A DNA stretch of 45,350 bases, taken from positions 1 to 45,350 of the forward strand of contig JAGWVC010000019.1 in the NCBI GenBank assembly GCA_018971065.1, given 5' to 3'. Position numbers and translations under genes: made by a program. The DNA comes from Sphingomonadales bacterium (GTDB lineage Bacteria; Pseudomonadota; Alphaproteobacteria; Sphingomonadales; Sphingomonadaceae). Below are positions 25,339-35,136 of the stretch, piece by piece. Position 1 is the stretch's first letter, and each line of letters starts with the position of its first letter. The notes under the pieces were generated by a model. That model saw nothing but the letters and a program-made list of their open reading frames with translations. It was not told the DNA's origin and searched no databases.

Positions 25339-26616
25339 TTATTTGCCGATGCAGAACCGGCCGAACAGCGCATCGAGCATGTCTTCGGTTGCGGCGCGGC
25401 CCAGCAGGGCATCGAACGCAACCCGCGCCTGACGGAGCGCTTCGGCCACCAACAGCGGGTCGCGGTGATGGGTGGCAACGGCAATGGCGCGCTGGGATTC
25501 AGCCAGCAGTCTTGATTGCCGCTCGTTCAGTGCCGCTTCGCCGGGCCGGGGAAGGGCGGTGCGCGCCGTGGCGACAAGATCGGCCCGCAGCGCGGCAATG
25601 CCCTCGCCACGGATTGCCGAAAGGCGATGGCGGGGTGTGCTCTTCGCGGGATGGCCCGGATCGTCGGATCGAGGTTCGATCTCCCACGCCCCCAACGGGC
25701 CGTCTCCTTCCGGCCCGAGCCACAGGACCAGATCGGCACGGGTGAATTCGGATTGCGCGCGGGTGATGCCGATCGCCTCGATTGGATCGCTGGTCTCGTC
25801 ACGCAAGCCGGCGGTGTCGACAAACACGAACGGCAACCCGGCAAGCGCGATCGGCCGGGTCAGCACATCGCGGGTCGTGCCGGGGATGGCGGCGGTGATC
25901 GCGGCGTCGCTTTCGACCAGCGCATTGAACAGCGTGCTCTTGCCCGCATTGGGCGGCCCGGCGATAACGACGCGGAAGCCTTCCTTCAGTGCTTCGACGC
26001 GGGGGCGGCTCAGCCAGTCGGCCAGTTCGCCAGCAAAGGCTTCGAGGCTCGGCGCGAAGTCGGCGGGGAGGGTGGCGACATCATCCTCGTCGCCGAAATC
26101 CAGTACGGCTTCGACAAGCGCGGAAGCATGAAGCAGGCGTTCGCGCCAGCCATGAACCGTGTGCGAGAAGGCGCCACCGGCAAGGGCCAGTGCGGACTGG
26201 CGTTGAAGTTCAGTCTCCGACGACAGCAGGTCGGCCAAACCTTCGGCCTGCGCCAGATCGATGCGGCCATTGGCAAAAGCGCGGCGGGTGAATTCGCCGG
26301 GCTCGGCGCGCCGCAGACCAGGCCGGGCAGCCAGCGCCGCCTCAACGGCGGCAATGACGGCGCGGCCACCGTGGCAATGCAGTTCGGCAAGATCTTCGCC
26401 GGTGGCGGTGGCAGGGCCGGGAAACCACAGAACCAGCGCTTCGTCGAGTAGTGCGCCGGCCGGGTCGTAAAGGCGGGCCAGGCTGGCACGGCGCGGCAGC
26501 GGCAGCCGACCGGCAAGCGCGGTGAGCGCATCCCCGGCCGCCGGGCCGCTCACGCGGATAACCCCCAGAGCCGCCGGTGGCGTGCCGCTGGAAAGAGCAA
26601 AGATCGTATCGTTCAT
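25339..26616 (-). CDS. mnmE: tRNA uridine-5-carboxymethylaminomethyl modification GTPase MnmE
   Basis: GTPase partner of MnmG, also called TrmE, with 425 residues. The tetrahydrofolate-binding N-terminal domain starts DTIFALSSGTPPAALGVIRVSGP. The helical domain follows, and a Ras-like G domain is inserted within it, with the P-loop AGPPNAGKSTLF (about 219-230), G2/switch I PGTTRD and G3 DTAG. The C-terminal CIGK is the catalytic cysteine motif typical of the family. The G4 NKxD is not obvious: the segment after LVLWLGPEGDG is shortened and the overall length is a little below the usual 440-450 residues. This fits the compact alphaproteobacterial type. Confidence 0.96.
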   Translation of the reverse strand: MNDTIFALSSGTPPAALGVIRVSGPAAGDALTALAGRLPLPRRASLARLYDPAGALLDEALVLWFPGPATATGEDLAELHCHGGRAVIAAVEAALAARPGLRRAEPGEFTRRAFANGRIDLAQAEGLADLLSSETELQRQSALALAGGAFSHTVHGWRERLLHASALVEAVLDFGDEDDVATLPADFAPSLEAFAGELADWLSRPRVEALKEGFRVVIAGPPNAGKSTLFNALVESDAAITAAIPGTTRDVLTRPIALAGLPFVFVDTAGLRDETSDPIEAIGITRAQSEFTRADLVLWLGPEGDGPLGAWEIEPRSDDPGHPAKSTPRHRLSAIRGEGIAALRADLVATARTALPRPGEAALNERQSRLLAESQRAIAVATHHRDPLLVAEALRQARVAFDALLGRAATEDMLDALFGRFCIGK

Positions 26617-26646
26617 CGCAGCAACCGCACGGCGTCAGACAAACCG

Positions 26647-26880
26647 TCAGCCCGGCTTCTTGCCCGTGCCCACGTCCATCATCTGCTGGAACAGCTTCAG
26701 CCCCATCTGGCCCATCGGCGCCATCTGCTTGACCACTTCCTGCATCTGATCAAGCCCGCCGCCTTGCATCGTCTTGAGCATGGCATCGACATAGGCTTCA
26801 TTGGCCCGGGTAACATCGGGCAGACCCAGGAAGGCGCGAGCCTCTTCCGGCGTGCAATCGACCGAGACGTTCACTTTCAT
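26647..26880 (-). CDS. DUF6489 family small protein
   Basis: A 77-residue protein starting MKVNVSVDCTPEEARAFLGLPDVTRANEAYVDAM and ending in a methionine- and glutamine-rich helix (MQEVVKQMAPMGQMGLKLFQQMM). It matches the short sphingomonad family DUF6489; no function is known. ATG 26880 is preferred over an upstream extension since AAAGG lies about 10 nt before it and homology begins there. It is 30 bp upstream of mnmE on the same strand, so the two may share a transcript. It is divergent from the dienelactone hydrolase. Confidence 0.85.
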   Translation of the reverse strand: MKVNVSVDCTPEEARAFLGLPDVTRANEAYVDAMLKTMQGGGLDQMQEVVKQMAPMGQMGLKLFQQMMDVGTGKKPG

Positions 26881-26984
26881 GGCACGGCAACCTTTGTTGG
26901 TCCGCAACGCTGACACACGGCCTTGGCAAAGTCCACCACACCGGCGTAATCCGGACACCGACATTTTGCAGGAGAGCATGTGAC

Positions 26985-27683
26985 ATGGCTACCAACACGC
27001 AGATCGCCACTCTGGACGGGCAGGCTGATATTCCCGCCTACGTCGTTCGCCCCGAAGGGCTGCCGCGCGGCGCGGTGATCGTGATCCAGGAAATCTTCGG
27101 AGTGAACCCGGGCATCATGAAGAAGGCCGAGGACTGGGCCGCTGCCGGTTACCTGGCCGTGGCGCCCGACGTGTTCTGGCGGCAGGAACCCGGCCTGGAA
27201 TTCAACCCCGATGTGCCGGAGGAATTTCAGCAGGCGGTCGGCTACATGATGAAGCACGATTTCGACGCCGGCATTCGTGACGTGGAAGCGGTGATTCACT
27301 GGATTCGCCGCGAACAGGGCGTGGCAAAGGTCGGGCTGGTCGGATACTGCATGGGTGGCAAGATCGCCTATCAGGCGGCCACGCGGACCGACGTGGATGC
27401 GTCGGTGGGCTACTATGGCGTCGGCATCGACCAGATGCTGGGCGAAAGCCACGCGATCGCCAGGAAGCTGATGCTGCACGTGCCCACTGCCGACGGGTTC
27501 GTGCCGGCCGAAGCACAGAAAGCAATGCACGAGGGGCTGGACGGCAACCCGCATGTGACGCTGCATGATTACGACGGGCTGGACCACGGCTTTGCCGATA
27601 CGTTCGGCGCGCGGCGCGATGAGGCGGGCGCGAAGCTGGCCGACGAGCGGACGGCAGCGTTTTTTGCCGAGTTCGTGGGGTGA
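26985..27683 (+). CDS. Dienelactone hydrolase family protein
   Basis: A 232-residue alpha/beta hydrolase of the DLH type. The cysteine nucleophile is in GLVGYCMGGK (Cys about 122), the aspartate in PTADGFVP (about 169) and the histidine in DGLDHGFAD (about 200). IQEIFGVNPGIMKKAEDWAAAGYLAVAPDVFWR is the typical N-terminal signature with the conserved glutamate. The family includes carboxymethylenebutenolidase and many general-purpose esterases; with no aromatic-ring genes nearby, a specific pathway is not claimed. A good AGGAG site precedes the ATG at 26985. The first copy of an intergenic repeat follows the stop. Confidence 0.92.
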   Translation: MATNTQIATLDGQADIPAYVVRPEGLPRGAVIVIQEIFGVNPGIMKKAEDWAAAGYLAVAPDVFWRQEPGLEFNPDVPEEFQQAVGYMMKHDFDAGIRDVEAVIHWIRREQGVAKVGLVGYCMGGKIAYQAATRTDVDASVGYYGVGIDQMLGESHAIARKLMLHVPTADGFVPAEAQKAMHEGLDGNPHVTLHDYDGLDHGFADTFGARRDEAGAKLADERTAAFFAEFVG

Positions 27684-27699
27684 TTTGAAGAAGAAGGGG

Positions 27700-27895
27700 A
27701 AGGTGCGAGGGGGTGACCCCCTCGCGCTCCCGGATTCCTTTTGGTCGCGGAAGGTTGGAGCCTTGCGCACTGCGGCAAATCCGCTCTGGGACTGTTCCGG
27801 CTTCGCCGGGGGTGCGCGACTTTGAGGACGCGCCTGACGCAAGGTAAAGGGAGCGCGAGGGGATAGTCCCCTCGCATGTATCCCTTTTCTTGCCG
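27700..27895. repeat. Intergenic inverted-repeat element, copy A
   Basis: The whole gap between the dienelactone hydrolase and rho stops holds a structured element. The left hairpin is GCGAGGGGG (27705-27713), TGA, CCCCCTCGC (27717-27725). The right hairpin is GCGAGGGGA (27855-27863), TAG, TCCCCTCGC (27867-27875). The two ends are themselves inverted: CTCGCGCTCCC (27721-27731) pairs with GGGAGCGCGAG (27849-27859). A core resembling CTTCGCCGGGGGTGCG (27801-27816) and the terminal CCCTTTTCTTGCC are shared with copy B at 29.8-30.05 kb. No coding potential was recognised. It ends 4-5 bp past the rho stop and may help end rho transcripts. Confidence 0.8.
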
Positions 27896-27899
27896 AACC

Positions 27900-29156
<1,257 letters not shown>

Positions 29157-29306
29157 ATCATTGTAATCCGTCGGGATTGGGGTTCGGCCGGCGAGGTCAA
29201 GGGGCTTGGAGAAAGCGGACCCGGTTGCCGTGCGGAGACGGGGCAACCCATACCGGAGAGGCCTGCGCGGATAGGCGCAAAACCCGCATTCGTCAAGGAT
29301 TGCCGG

Positions 29307-29750
29307 TCAGAACGGCTTCACGATGACCAGCACGACGATCACCGCGGCGGCCAGCCCGGGGATCTCGTTCAGCATTCGCAGGCGGCGGCCGGTCAGCTTG
29401 CGCTCACCCCGCGACAGCGCCTCGGCATAGGACGCCAGCCAGAAATGGTAGCCGGTAAGGCCCAGCACCGCTGCCAGCTTGAGATGGAACCAGCCCTGGC
29501 CGAAGGCATGGATCGTCATCGCCAGCGCCAGCCCGAGCACCCACACCACCACCAGCGAGGGCCACATGATGATCTTCATCAGCTTGCGTTCGCGGTCGAT
29601 CCACACGGCGTTTTCCGGCGAACCGGGCCCGGCTTCCTGGTGGTAGACGAAGAACCGGGGCAGCATGAACAGCCCCGCCATCCAGAAGATCACGAAGATG
29701 ATGTGGCCCGCCTTGAGCCAGAGATAGGTCATCGCGAGTACCCAGGCCAT
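29307..29750 (-). CDS. hemJ: HemJ / CopD-like membrane protein, protoporphyrinogen IX oxidase candidate
   Basis: An integral membrane protein of 147 residues with four hydrophobic helices. KAGHIIFVIFWMAGLFMLPRFFVYHQE carries the conserved His and Arg of the HemJ family (UPF0093), which oxidises protoporphyrinogen IX to protoporphyrin IX in most alphaproteobacteria. KLAAVLGLTGYHFWLASY and RRLRMLNEIPGLAAAVIVVLVIVKPF complete the pattern. Position directly downstream of hemE on the same strand supports the heme role. ATG 29750 is used; ATG 29732 (MTYLWLKAG) is an equally reasonable start giving 141 residues, and neither has a strong ribosome-binding site. Confidence 0.9.
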   Translation of the reverse strand: MAWVLAMTYLWLKAGHIIFVIFWMAGLFMLPRFFVYHQEAGPGSPENAVWIDRERKLMKIIMWPSLVVVWVLGLALAMTIHAFGQGWFHLKLAAVLGLTGYHFWLASYAEALSRGERKLTGRRLRMLNEIPGLAAAVIVVLVIVKPF

Positions 29751-29818
29751 ATGTGCATTGTAGGGATTGCGGGGGCGGGATTGAACCCCGGTTGGTTGGT
29801 TTGCAAGAACGAAGAAGG

Positions 29819-30048
29819 CAGATGCGAGGGGGAGTCTGGTAAGACGCCTTTCGCGAGCGAAAGGCTTTGGCCCCTCGCGCTCCCACGATCCCTTGGCGTG
29901 GTGCATACTTGCAAGGGCAGCGCCATGCGGCGAAGCCGCCTGCAAACTGTTCCGACTTCGCCGGGGGTGCGGGACGCTGAAATCGTGCACCCACGCAAAG
30001 GTAATGGGAGCGCGAGGGCCCCCGCCCTCGCATCTTCCCTTTTCTTGC
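29819..30048. repeat. Intergenic inverted-repeat element, copy B
   Basis: This fills most of the 298-bp gap between hemJ and hemE, and no gene was seen there. GCGAGGGGG (29824-29832) pairs with CCCCTCGC (29871-29878), with an extra internal hairpin GCCTTTCGC/GCGAAAGGC (29846-29865) inserted compared with copy A. CTCGCGCTCCC (29874-29884) is inverted relative to GGGAGCGCGAG (30006-30016). The core CTTCGCCGGGGGTGCG (29956-29971) and the end CCCTTTTCTTGCC match copy A. As in copy A, the element ends within a few bases of a minus-strand stop codon, here that of hemE. Confidence 0.8.
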
Positions 30049-31077
30049 CTACCCCCGGCGCCAGCCGCGCACGGCGTTCAAGACCTGCGAGACATGCTCC
30101 AGCGGCGTGGTCTGGCCGATGCCGTGGCCAAGGTTGAACACGTGCGGGCGATCGGCGAAGGCATCAAGGATGCGGTTGACCTGCTTGTCCAGCTCGGCGC
30201 CGCCGGCCAGCAGCAGCAGCGGGTCAAGATTGCCCTGAACCGGCATTCCGGCCGGGATTTCGCGCGCGGCCCACAGGGGGTCTACCGTCTCATCGATGCC
30301 GACCGCGTCCACCCCGGTCTCGCGGGCATAGGCGGCAAGCTTTTCGCCCGAGCCCTTCGGGAAGCCGATGATCGGGGTTTCGGGATGAAGCGCGCGGAGC
30401 TGCGAGACGATGGCGGCGTTGGGGGCGATAACCCAGCGCTCGAACTCGCTGGGGGCAAGACTGCCCGCCCAGGAATCGAACAGTTGCACCGCCTCGGCGC
30501 CGGCCTTGATCTGGCCTGACAGGTATTCGACCGAAACGCCGACGATGGCATCGATGATTGCCTGGAATGCCACAGGATCGCGATAAGCCATCGCGCGGGT
30601 GACGTGCTGGTCGCGGCTGCCTTCGCCGGCGACCATGTAGGTGGCCACCGTCCACGGACTGCCTGCAAAGCCCAGCAACGTGCGTTCAGGATCGAGTCCG
30701 GCGCGGACCTTGGCCACGGTCTCGTAGATGGGTGACAGGCGCTCAGGCACGGCGCTGAGGGCAGCCAGCGCGCTATCCACCAGCGGGGGGGACAGGCGCG
30801 GGCCTTCGCCGGCGAGGAATTCGAGGTTCTGGCCCATCGCATAAGGAACGATCAGGATGTCCGAGAACAGGATGGCGCCATCGAAACCATAGCGGTGGAT
30901 CGGCTGCAGGGTGATTTCCGCGGCCGCGTCGGTATCGTAGACCAGCGCCAGGAAGCCACCTTTGGCAGCCCTCAGTTCGCGATATTCGGGCAGGTAGCGA
31001 CCGGCCTGGCGCATCATCCAGATCGGGCGCTGGCTGGCATTTTCACCGCGCAAAGTACGGAGCAGAAGACCGGGCAT
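30049..31077 (-). CDS. hemE: Uroporphyrinogen decarboxylase
   Basis: Decarboxylates the four acetate side chains of uroporphyrinogen III to give coproporphyrinogen III in heme synthesis. It has 342 residues. The family signature RPIWMMRQAGRYLPEYRELR (about 17-36) contains the substrate-binding arginines. SDILIVPYAMG (about 80-90) carries the catalytic aspartate, GFAGSPWTVATYMVAGEGS is the second signature, and NLGHGIGQTTPLEHV (about 318-332) the C-terminal histidine. ATG 31077 matches the family start (MPGLLLRTLRGE). The frame continues upstream into the putative origin, which is not coding. hemE next to the origin is the classic alphaproteobacterial arrangement. Confidence 0.97.
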   Translation of the reverse strand: MPGLLLRTLRGENASQRPIWMMRQAGRYLPEYRELRAAKGGFLALVYDTDAAAEITLQPIHRYGFDGAILFSDILIVPYAMGQNLEFLAGEGPRLSPPLVDSALAALSAVPERLSPIYETVAKVRAGLDPERTLLGFAGSPWTVATYMVAGEGSRDQHVTRAMAYRDPVAFQAIIDAIVGVSVEYLSGQIKAGAEAVQLFDSWAGSLAPSEFERWVIAPNAAIVSQLRALHPETPIIGFPKGSGEKLAAYARETGVDAVGIDETVDPLWAAREIPAGMPVQGNLDPLLLLAGGAELDKQVNRILDAFADRPHVFNLGHGIGQTTPLEHVSQVLNAVRGWRRG

Positions 31078-31395
31078 CGGGTATCCAATCAAAAAAATGG
31101 ATTTTTTAATATAAGGATGAAGGAGTCTGTAGGCGTGTGGATAACGGGGATTGCCGCGCCTTGCCTGATTTGTACCGGGCGCGCCAGTGGATTGGGGCAA
31201 TCGAATCGCACCGAGTCAGCGTCAAGCACGAGTTGTCCCGCTTATCCCCAGCCTGTGGGTAGCTGTATCGACATGTGGAGCGATGGGGGTGCGATGTGCC
31301 GGTATCGGGGGTGAAACCGGGGGGCAAAGTTGTCACCGGACCCGTCCCGTGGTTTATGCGGGAAACTATCCACAGGGGGCCAGACAGGCGCGCGG
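31078..31395. other. Putative chromosomal replication origin (oriC)
   Basis: A 318-bp non-coding gap between divergent hemE and the DUF299 gene, the location of oriC in Caulobacter and many alphaproteobacteria. An AT-rich stretch (31088-31114), with A-run and T-run arms around GG, suits a duplex-unwinding region. DnaA boxes: TGTGGATAA at 31136-31144 (perfect, minus strand); TTATCCCCA at 31242-31250 (8 of 9); TGTGGGTAG at 31254-31262 (minus strand, 7 of 9), facing the former across 3 bp; CTATCCACA at 31366-31374 (8 of 9). GANTC sites occur at 31123, 31203 and 31213. Gene directions diverge here and parS sites lie 6-8 kb away. Confidence 0.85.
31136..31144 (-). promoter_or_regulatory. Consensus DnaA box
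   Basis: TTATCCACA on the minus strand, an exact match to the high-affinity DnaA box, about 25 bp from the AT-rich stretch in the putative origin. Confidence 0.85.
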
Positions 31396-32241
31396 ATGAG
31401 CCGGCATCACCTTCATCTCGTATCGGATTCGACCGGCGAAACGCTGGAGATGATCGCCAAGGCCGCGCTGGCGCAGTTCGAGGATGCCGACGTCATCCGC
31501 CATTTCTGGCCGATGGTGCGGTCGCAGCAGCACCTGGAACGTATCCTGGCCGATATCGATGCCAACCCCGGCCTGGTGCTGTTCACGATGGCCAGCACCG
31601 AGAACCGCCAGATGCTGGAAGAGCGTTGTCGCGGGTTGGGTCTGCCGACGATCGCGGCGCTGGATACCGTCGTGGGTTCGCTGGAAGATCTGCTGGGCCA
31701 GCAGGCGCGGGCGCGGCCGGGGCGCCAGCACGTGCTGGATGCCGCCTATTTCGCGCGCGTCGAGGCGATCCAGTTCACCATTGCCCACGATGACGGCGTG
31801 GCCTGGGAAGACTGGGAGGAAGCCGATATCCTGCTGGCGGGCGTGTCGCGCAGTTCGAAGACGCCAACCAGCATCTATCTGGCCAATCGCGGCTTTCGCG
31901 TGGCCAATATCCCGATCGTGATTGAAAGCCCCCCGCCCGATGCCCTGTTCGGGCTGCGGCACCCGCTGGTGGTGGGGCTGACTACCGCGCCCGAACGGCT
32001 GGTGCAGGTACGGCGCAACCGGCTGCTGTCGCTGAACCAGACGCCCGATACCGCTTATGTCGATAACGATCGCGTGAACAAGGAAGTGCAGTATGCGCGG
32101 CGCATGTTTGCCGACAATGGCTGGCCGGTGATCGACGTGACGCGCCGGTCGATCGAGGAAACGGCGGCGGCGATCATCAACCTCTACAACGAGCGTCTGG
32201 ATTCGCCGGGCGAAGGGCGCGCGGGAACGAAACCGATCTGA
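31396..32241 (+). CDS. DUF299 pyruvate, phosphate dikinase regulatory protein (kinase/pyrophosphorylase)
   Basis: Bifunctional Ser/Thr kinase and Pi-dependent pyrophosphorylase that switches PEP synthase or pyruvate-phosphate dikinase off and on. It has 281 residues and starts [21 protein letters not shown], the family opening. The ADP-binding P-loop [15 protein letters not shown] is at about 148-162, and ANIPIV and [12 protein letters not shown] follow. This is the gene known as RP001/duf299 next to oriC in Rickettsia and Caulobacter, which supports the origin assignment. ATG 31396 has only a weak upstream site but gives the exact family start. The stop overlaps the maf ATG (TGATG). Confidence 0.94.
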   Translation: MSRHHLHLVSDSTGETLEMIAKAALAQFEDADVIRHFWPMVRSQQHLERILADIDANPGLVLFTMASTENRQMLEERCRGLGLPTIAALDTVVGSLEDLLGQQARARPGRQHVLDAAYFARVEAIQFTIAHDDGVAWEDWEEADILLAGVSRSSKTPTSIYLANRGFRVANIPIVIESPPPDALFGLRHPLVVGLTTAPERLVQVRRNRLLSLNQTPDTAYVDNDRVNKEVQYARRMFADNGWPVIDVTRRSIEETAAAIINLYNERLDSPGEGRAGTKPI

Positions 32242-32855
32242 TGGAAGCGACAATGATGAACGGGGATGCGCCGCTGGTGCTGGCGTCGCAAAGCGGCTCG
32301 CGCAAGGCGATGCTGGAGGCGGCAGGGATCACGTTCGAGGCGCTGCCCGCGCATCTGGACGAGCGCGCGCTGGAAGCAGGCCTTGCCGATCGCGCGCCGG
32401 GTGACGTGGCCGTGGCCTTGGCCGAGGCCAAGGCCCGCGCGGTTTCGGCCGGGTTGCCCGGACGGCTGGTGCTGGGCAGCGACAGCCTGGTGGTGTGCGG
32501 CGGACGCCGGTTCGACAAGCCGCGCGATCGCGACGAGGCGGCGGCGCATCTGGCATCGTTCTCGGGTAAGGACATGGAACTGCACAGCGCGGCGGCGCTG
32601 GTGCGCGATGGCGCGGCGGTGTGGCGTCATGCCGAATGCGCGCGTCTGCGCGTGCGGGCGCTATCGCCCGCCTTCATCGAGCGCTATCTCGCCGCCGAGT
32701 GGCCCGCGGTGAGCGGCTGCGTCGGCGTTTTCAGGATCGAGGGGCTGGGGGTGCATCTGTTCGACCATATCGAGGGCAGCCAGTTCACCGTGTTGGGGAT
32801 GCCGCTGCTGGCGGTGCTGACGGCACTGCGCGGGCAGGGGATGGTGGCGGCATGA
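32241..32855 (+). CDS. maf: Maf/YceF-like nucleotide pyrophosphatase
   Basis: House-cleaning NTP pyrophosphatase with 204 residues. [30 protein letters not shown] is the Maf opening (SxSxxR), LAEAKARAV follows, and [20 protein letters not shown] holds the catalytic aspartate in a GSD rather than the ADT context, closer to the YceF (m7GTP) branch than to the dTTP/UTP branch. [33 protein letters not shown] is the C-terminal signature. Starts at 32241, 32253 and 32256 are all in frame; the first couples with the upstream stop. Substrate preference is inferred. Confidence 0.92.
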   Translation: MEATMMNGDAPLVLASQSGSRKAMLEAAGITFEALPAHLDERALEAGLADRAPGDVAVALAEAKARAVSAGLPGRLVLGSDSLVVCGGRRFDKPRDRDEAAAHLASFSGKDMELHSAAALVRDGAAVWRHAECARLRVRALSPAFIERYLAAEWPAVSGCVGVFRIEGLGVHLFDHIEGSQFTVLGMPLLAVLTALRGQGMVAA

Positions 32856-33748
32856 GCGCGGAAGGCCAGAAGATCACGTTGACCAATCCCGATCTGGCCG
32901 GCCGCCAGGATCGGCCGTTTCCGCTGCTGGCCGGGCTGATCGGCTGGCCGGTGGCGCAATCGAAATCGCCGGTGATTCACGAATTCTGGCTCAGGCGGCT
33001 GGGCATCGACGGGCATTATGTGCGGCTGCCGGTGCGGCCGGGTGAGGTGGCGCGGGCATTCAAGGGCATGGTGGCGCTGGGCTTCACCGGCATCCAGGCA
33101 ACGATGCCGCACAAGCGCGCCTGCTTCGACCTGGTCGATCATCATACGCCGGCGGCCAAGGCGCTGGGCGCGGTGAACACGGTGATTGTCGAGGATGACG
33201 GCTCGCTGACCGGTGAGAACACCGACCTGCCGGGGTTCATCGAGCCGTTGGCCGGGCTGGACCTTTCCGGGCAGCAGGTGACGGTGCTGGGCGCGGGTGG
33301 CGCGGCGGCGGCGGTGATTGCCGGGCTGGTGCAACTGGGCGCCGCGCGCGTGGCGGTGGTCAACCGCTCACCGGAAGCGACGACCCGGCTGCTGGACGAC
33401 ATTGCCGGGACGCTTGCCGGTTGTGACGTCGTGACCGCCGGCTGGGACCGGGCGAATGCGCTGGCCGGGGAAAGCCGGCTGGTGGCGAATGCCACGTCTT
33501 TGGGAATGAACGGCCTGCCGCCGCTGCCGCTGGATGTGGCGGTGCTGCGCGATGACGCCATTTTCTACGACATCGTCACGCATCCGCACGAAACACCGAC
33601 ATTGCGTGCGGCGGCGGCGCGGGGCCTGCGCACGCACGACGGGCTGGAGATGCTGGTCGGCCAGGCGCGCGAGGCGTTCCGGCGGTTCTATGGCGCCGAG
33701 CCGCCGAAGGATGGCGACGCCGAACTGCGCGGGTTGCTGATGCGATGA
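32852..33748 (+). CDS. aroE: Shikimate dehydrogenase
   Basis: NADPH-dependent reduction of 3-dehydroshikimate to shikimate in aromatic amino acid synthesis. It has 298 residues and a roughly 25-residue N-terminal lead before [22 protein letters not shown] (about 38-41) binds shikimate. The catalytic lysine is in [11 protein letters not shown] (about 87), where most relatives have NVTx[12 protein letters not shown] (about 122) carries the catalytic aspartate, and [17 protein letters not shown] and VNRSPE form the cofactor loop. ATG 32852 overlaps the maf stop (ATGA) and the stop overlaps coaE. The changed residues before PHK are a mild oddity. Confidence 0.94.
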   Translation: MSAEGQKITLTNPDLAGRQDRPFPLLAGLIGWPVAQSKSPVIHEFWLRRLGIDGHYVRLPVRPGEVARAFKGMVALGFTGIQATMPHKRACFDLVDHHTPAAKALGAVNTVIVEDDGSLTGENTDLPGFIEPLAGLDLSGQQVTVLGAGGAAAAVIAGLVQLGAARVAVVNRSPEATTRLLDDIAGTLAGCDVVTAGWDRANALAGESRLVANATSLGMNGLPPLPLDVAVLRDDAIFYDIVTHPHETPTLRAAAARGLRTHDGLEMLVGQAREAFRRFYGAEPPKDGDAELRGLLMR

Positions 33749-34365
33749 GCGGGCCTTTCATCCTGGGGCTGACCGGCTCGATCGGCATGGGCAAGTCGGC
33801 GGTGGCGGCGATGTTGCGCGACGGGGGCGTGCCGGTGTTCGATGCCGATGCCGCCGTCCATGAACTGCAGGGGCCGAATGGCGCGCTGCTGCCCGCGATC
33901 GAGGCGGCGTTTCCGGGGACGACCGGCCCGGCGGGCGTCGATCGGCCGAAACTGGGCGCCGCCGTGTTCGGCGATGCGGCCCGACTGGCCCGGCTGGAAG
34001 GCATCGTTCATCCGGCGGTGGCGGCCATGCGGCGGCAGTTCATGGTGGACCATGCCGATGCGCCGCTGGTGGTGTTCGACATTCCGTTGCTGTTCGAAAA
34101 GGGCGCTGCCGGTGTCGATGCGGTGGCGGTGGTTTCGGCACCGGCCGAGGCGCAACGCGCACGGGTGCTGGCGCGGCCAGGGATGACGGTGGAAAAGTTC
34201 GAATCGATCCTGCGGTTGCAGGTGCCCGATGCCGAAAAGCGCGCGCGCGCCGATTATGTGATCGATACCGGGACAACGCTGGACGAGACGCGCGCGGCTG
34301 TCGGGCGAATGGTCGCGGAAATCCGTCAGTCGGGCCGGCAGCCGATGCAATCGGACGCAAAATAG
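33745..34365 (+). CDS. coaE: Dephospho-CoA kinase
   Basis: Last step of coenzyme A synthesis. It has 206 residues with P-loop ILGLTGSIGMGKSAVAAML (GSIGMGKS at about 10-17), VPVFDADAAVHEL (the DADxxxH substrate motif, about 31-36), VVFDIPLLFEKG, and the lid VLARPGMTVEKFESIL. Translation is coupled to aroE by a 4-bp overlap. It belongs to the maf-aroE-coaE-dnaQ order that flanks oriC in many alphaproteobacteria. Confidence 0.95.
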   Translation: MSGPFILGLTGSIGMGKSAVAAMLRDGGVPVFDADAAVHELQGPNGALLPAIEAAFPGTTGPAGVDRPKLGAAVFGDAARLARLEGIVHPAVAAMRRQFMVDHADAPLVVFDIPLLFEKGAAGVDAVAVVSAPAEAQRARVLARPGMTVEKFESILRLQVPDAEKRARADYVIDTGTTLDETRAAVGRMVAEIRQSGRQPMQSDAK

Positions 34366-34417
34366 GCGTTCATGGCCCCTTGAATCCGCCGCGCGGCAGG
34401 CCGATACAGTTCGCATA

Positions 34418-35107
34418 ATGCGTGAAGTGATCTTCGATACCGAGACCACGGGGTTCGACCCGGCAAGCGGCGATCGCATGGTCGAGATCGGTTGCATCGA
34501 GATGATCAACCGCGTGGCCACCGGCGCCACCTTCCACGCCTACTTCAACCCGGAACGCGCGATGCCGGCGGCGGCGGAGGCCGTCCACGGCTTGTCCGAC
34601 GCGTTCCTGGCCGACAAGCCGAAGTTCGGTGCGCGTGCGGCGGAACTGCTGGAATTCCTCGGGGATTCGCCGCTGGTGGCGCACAATGCCGGGTTCGATT
34701 TCGGCTTTCTCAATGCCGAACTGGCTATCTGCGGCATGGTGGCGGTCAGCCTGGACCGGATGGTCGATACCGTGGCGCTGGCGCGGGTGCGGCATCCGGG
34801 GGCGAAGCTGTCGCTGGATGCGCTGTGCTCGCGCTATGGCATCGATCGCAGCCACCGCACGAAACACGGCGCGTTGCTCGATGCCGAGTTGCTGGCACAA
34901 GTCTATGTCGAGCTGAACGGCGGGCGGCAGATCGGGCTTGAACTGGCGGCCAGCCGCGAGGCGGTGGTGGTGGAAACCGAGGTGACGGTGGCTGTCACGC
35001 GCGAACGCCGGTTCCGGCCGGCCCGGCCGCATGGCGCCACTGCCGAGGAATTGGCGGCGCACGCCACGTTTCTCGCCACGATCAAGGAACCGTTGTGGCT
35101 CAGTTGA
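34418..35107 (+). CDS. dnaQ: DNA polymerase III subunit epsilon (3'-5' proofreading exonuclease)
   Basis: A DEDDh exonuclease of 229 residues. Exo I is VIFDTETTGFDP (Asp7, Glu9), Exo II is VAHNAGFDFGFL (about 87-98), and Exo III is HGALLDAELLAQVY (about 149-162) with the catalytic His and Asp. The C-terminal tail from about 170 is the flexible part that binds the polymerase alpha subunit. Recognition as replicative epsilon rather than a stand-alone exonuclease rests on length and the coaE-dnaQ context. It lies 52 bp after coaE. Confidence 0.95.
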   Translation: MREVIFDTETTGFDPASGDRMVEIGCIEMINRVATGATFHAYFNPERAMPAAAEAVHGLSDAFLADKPKFGARAAELLEFLGDSPLVAHNAGFDFGFLNAELAICGMVAVSLDRMVDTVALARVRHPGAKLSLDALCSRYGIDRSHRTKHGALLDAELLAQVYVELNGGRQIGLELAASREAVVVETEVTVAVTRERRFRPARPHGATAEELAAHATFLATIKEPLWLS

Positions 35108-35136
35108 GCCACGGCGTGAAGAAGGAGTACCTGCAT

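Noticed and set aside
31086..31118. A-run/T-run hairpin near 31091-31107 as a terminator for hemE or the DUF299 gene
   Set aside because: It lies upstream of both genes, and the weak A-T stem suits DNA unwinding better than termination.
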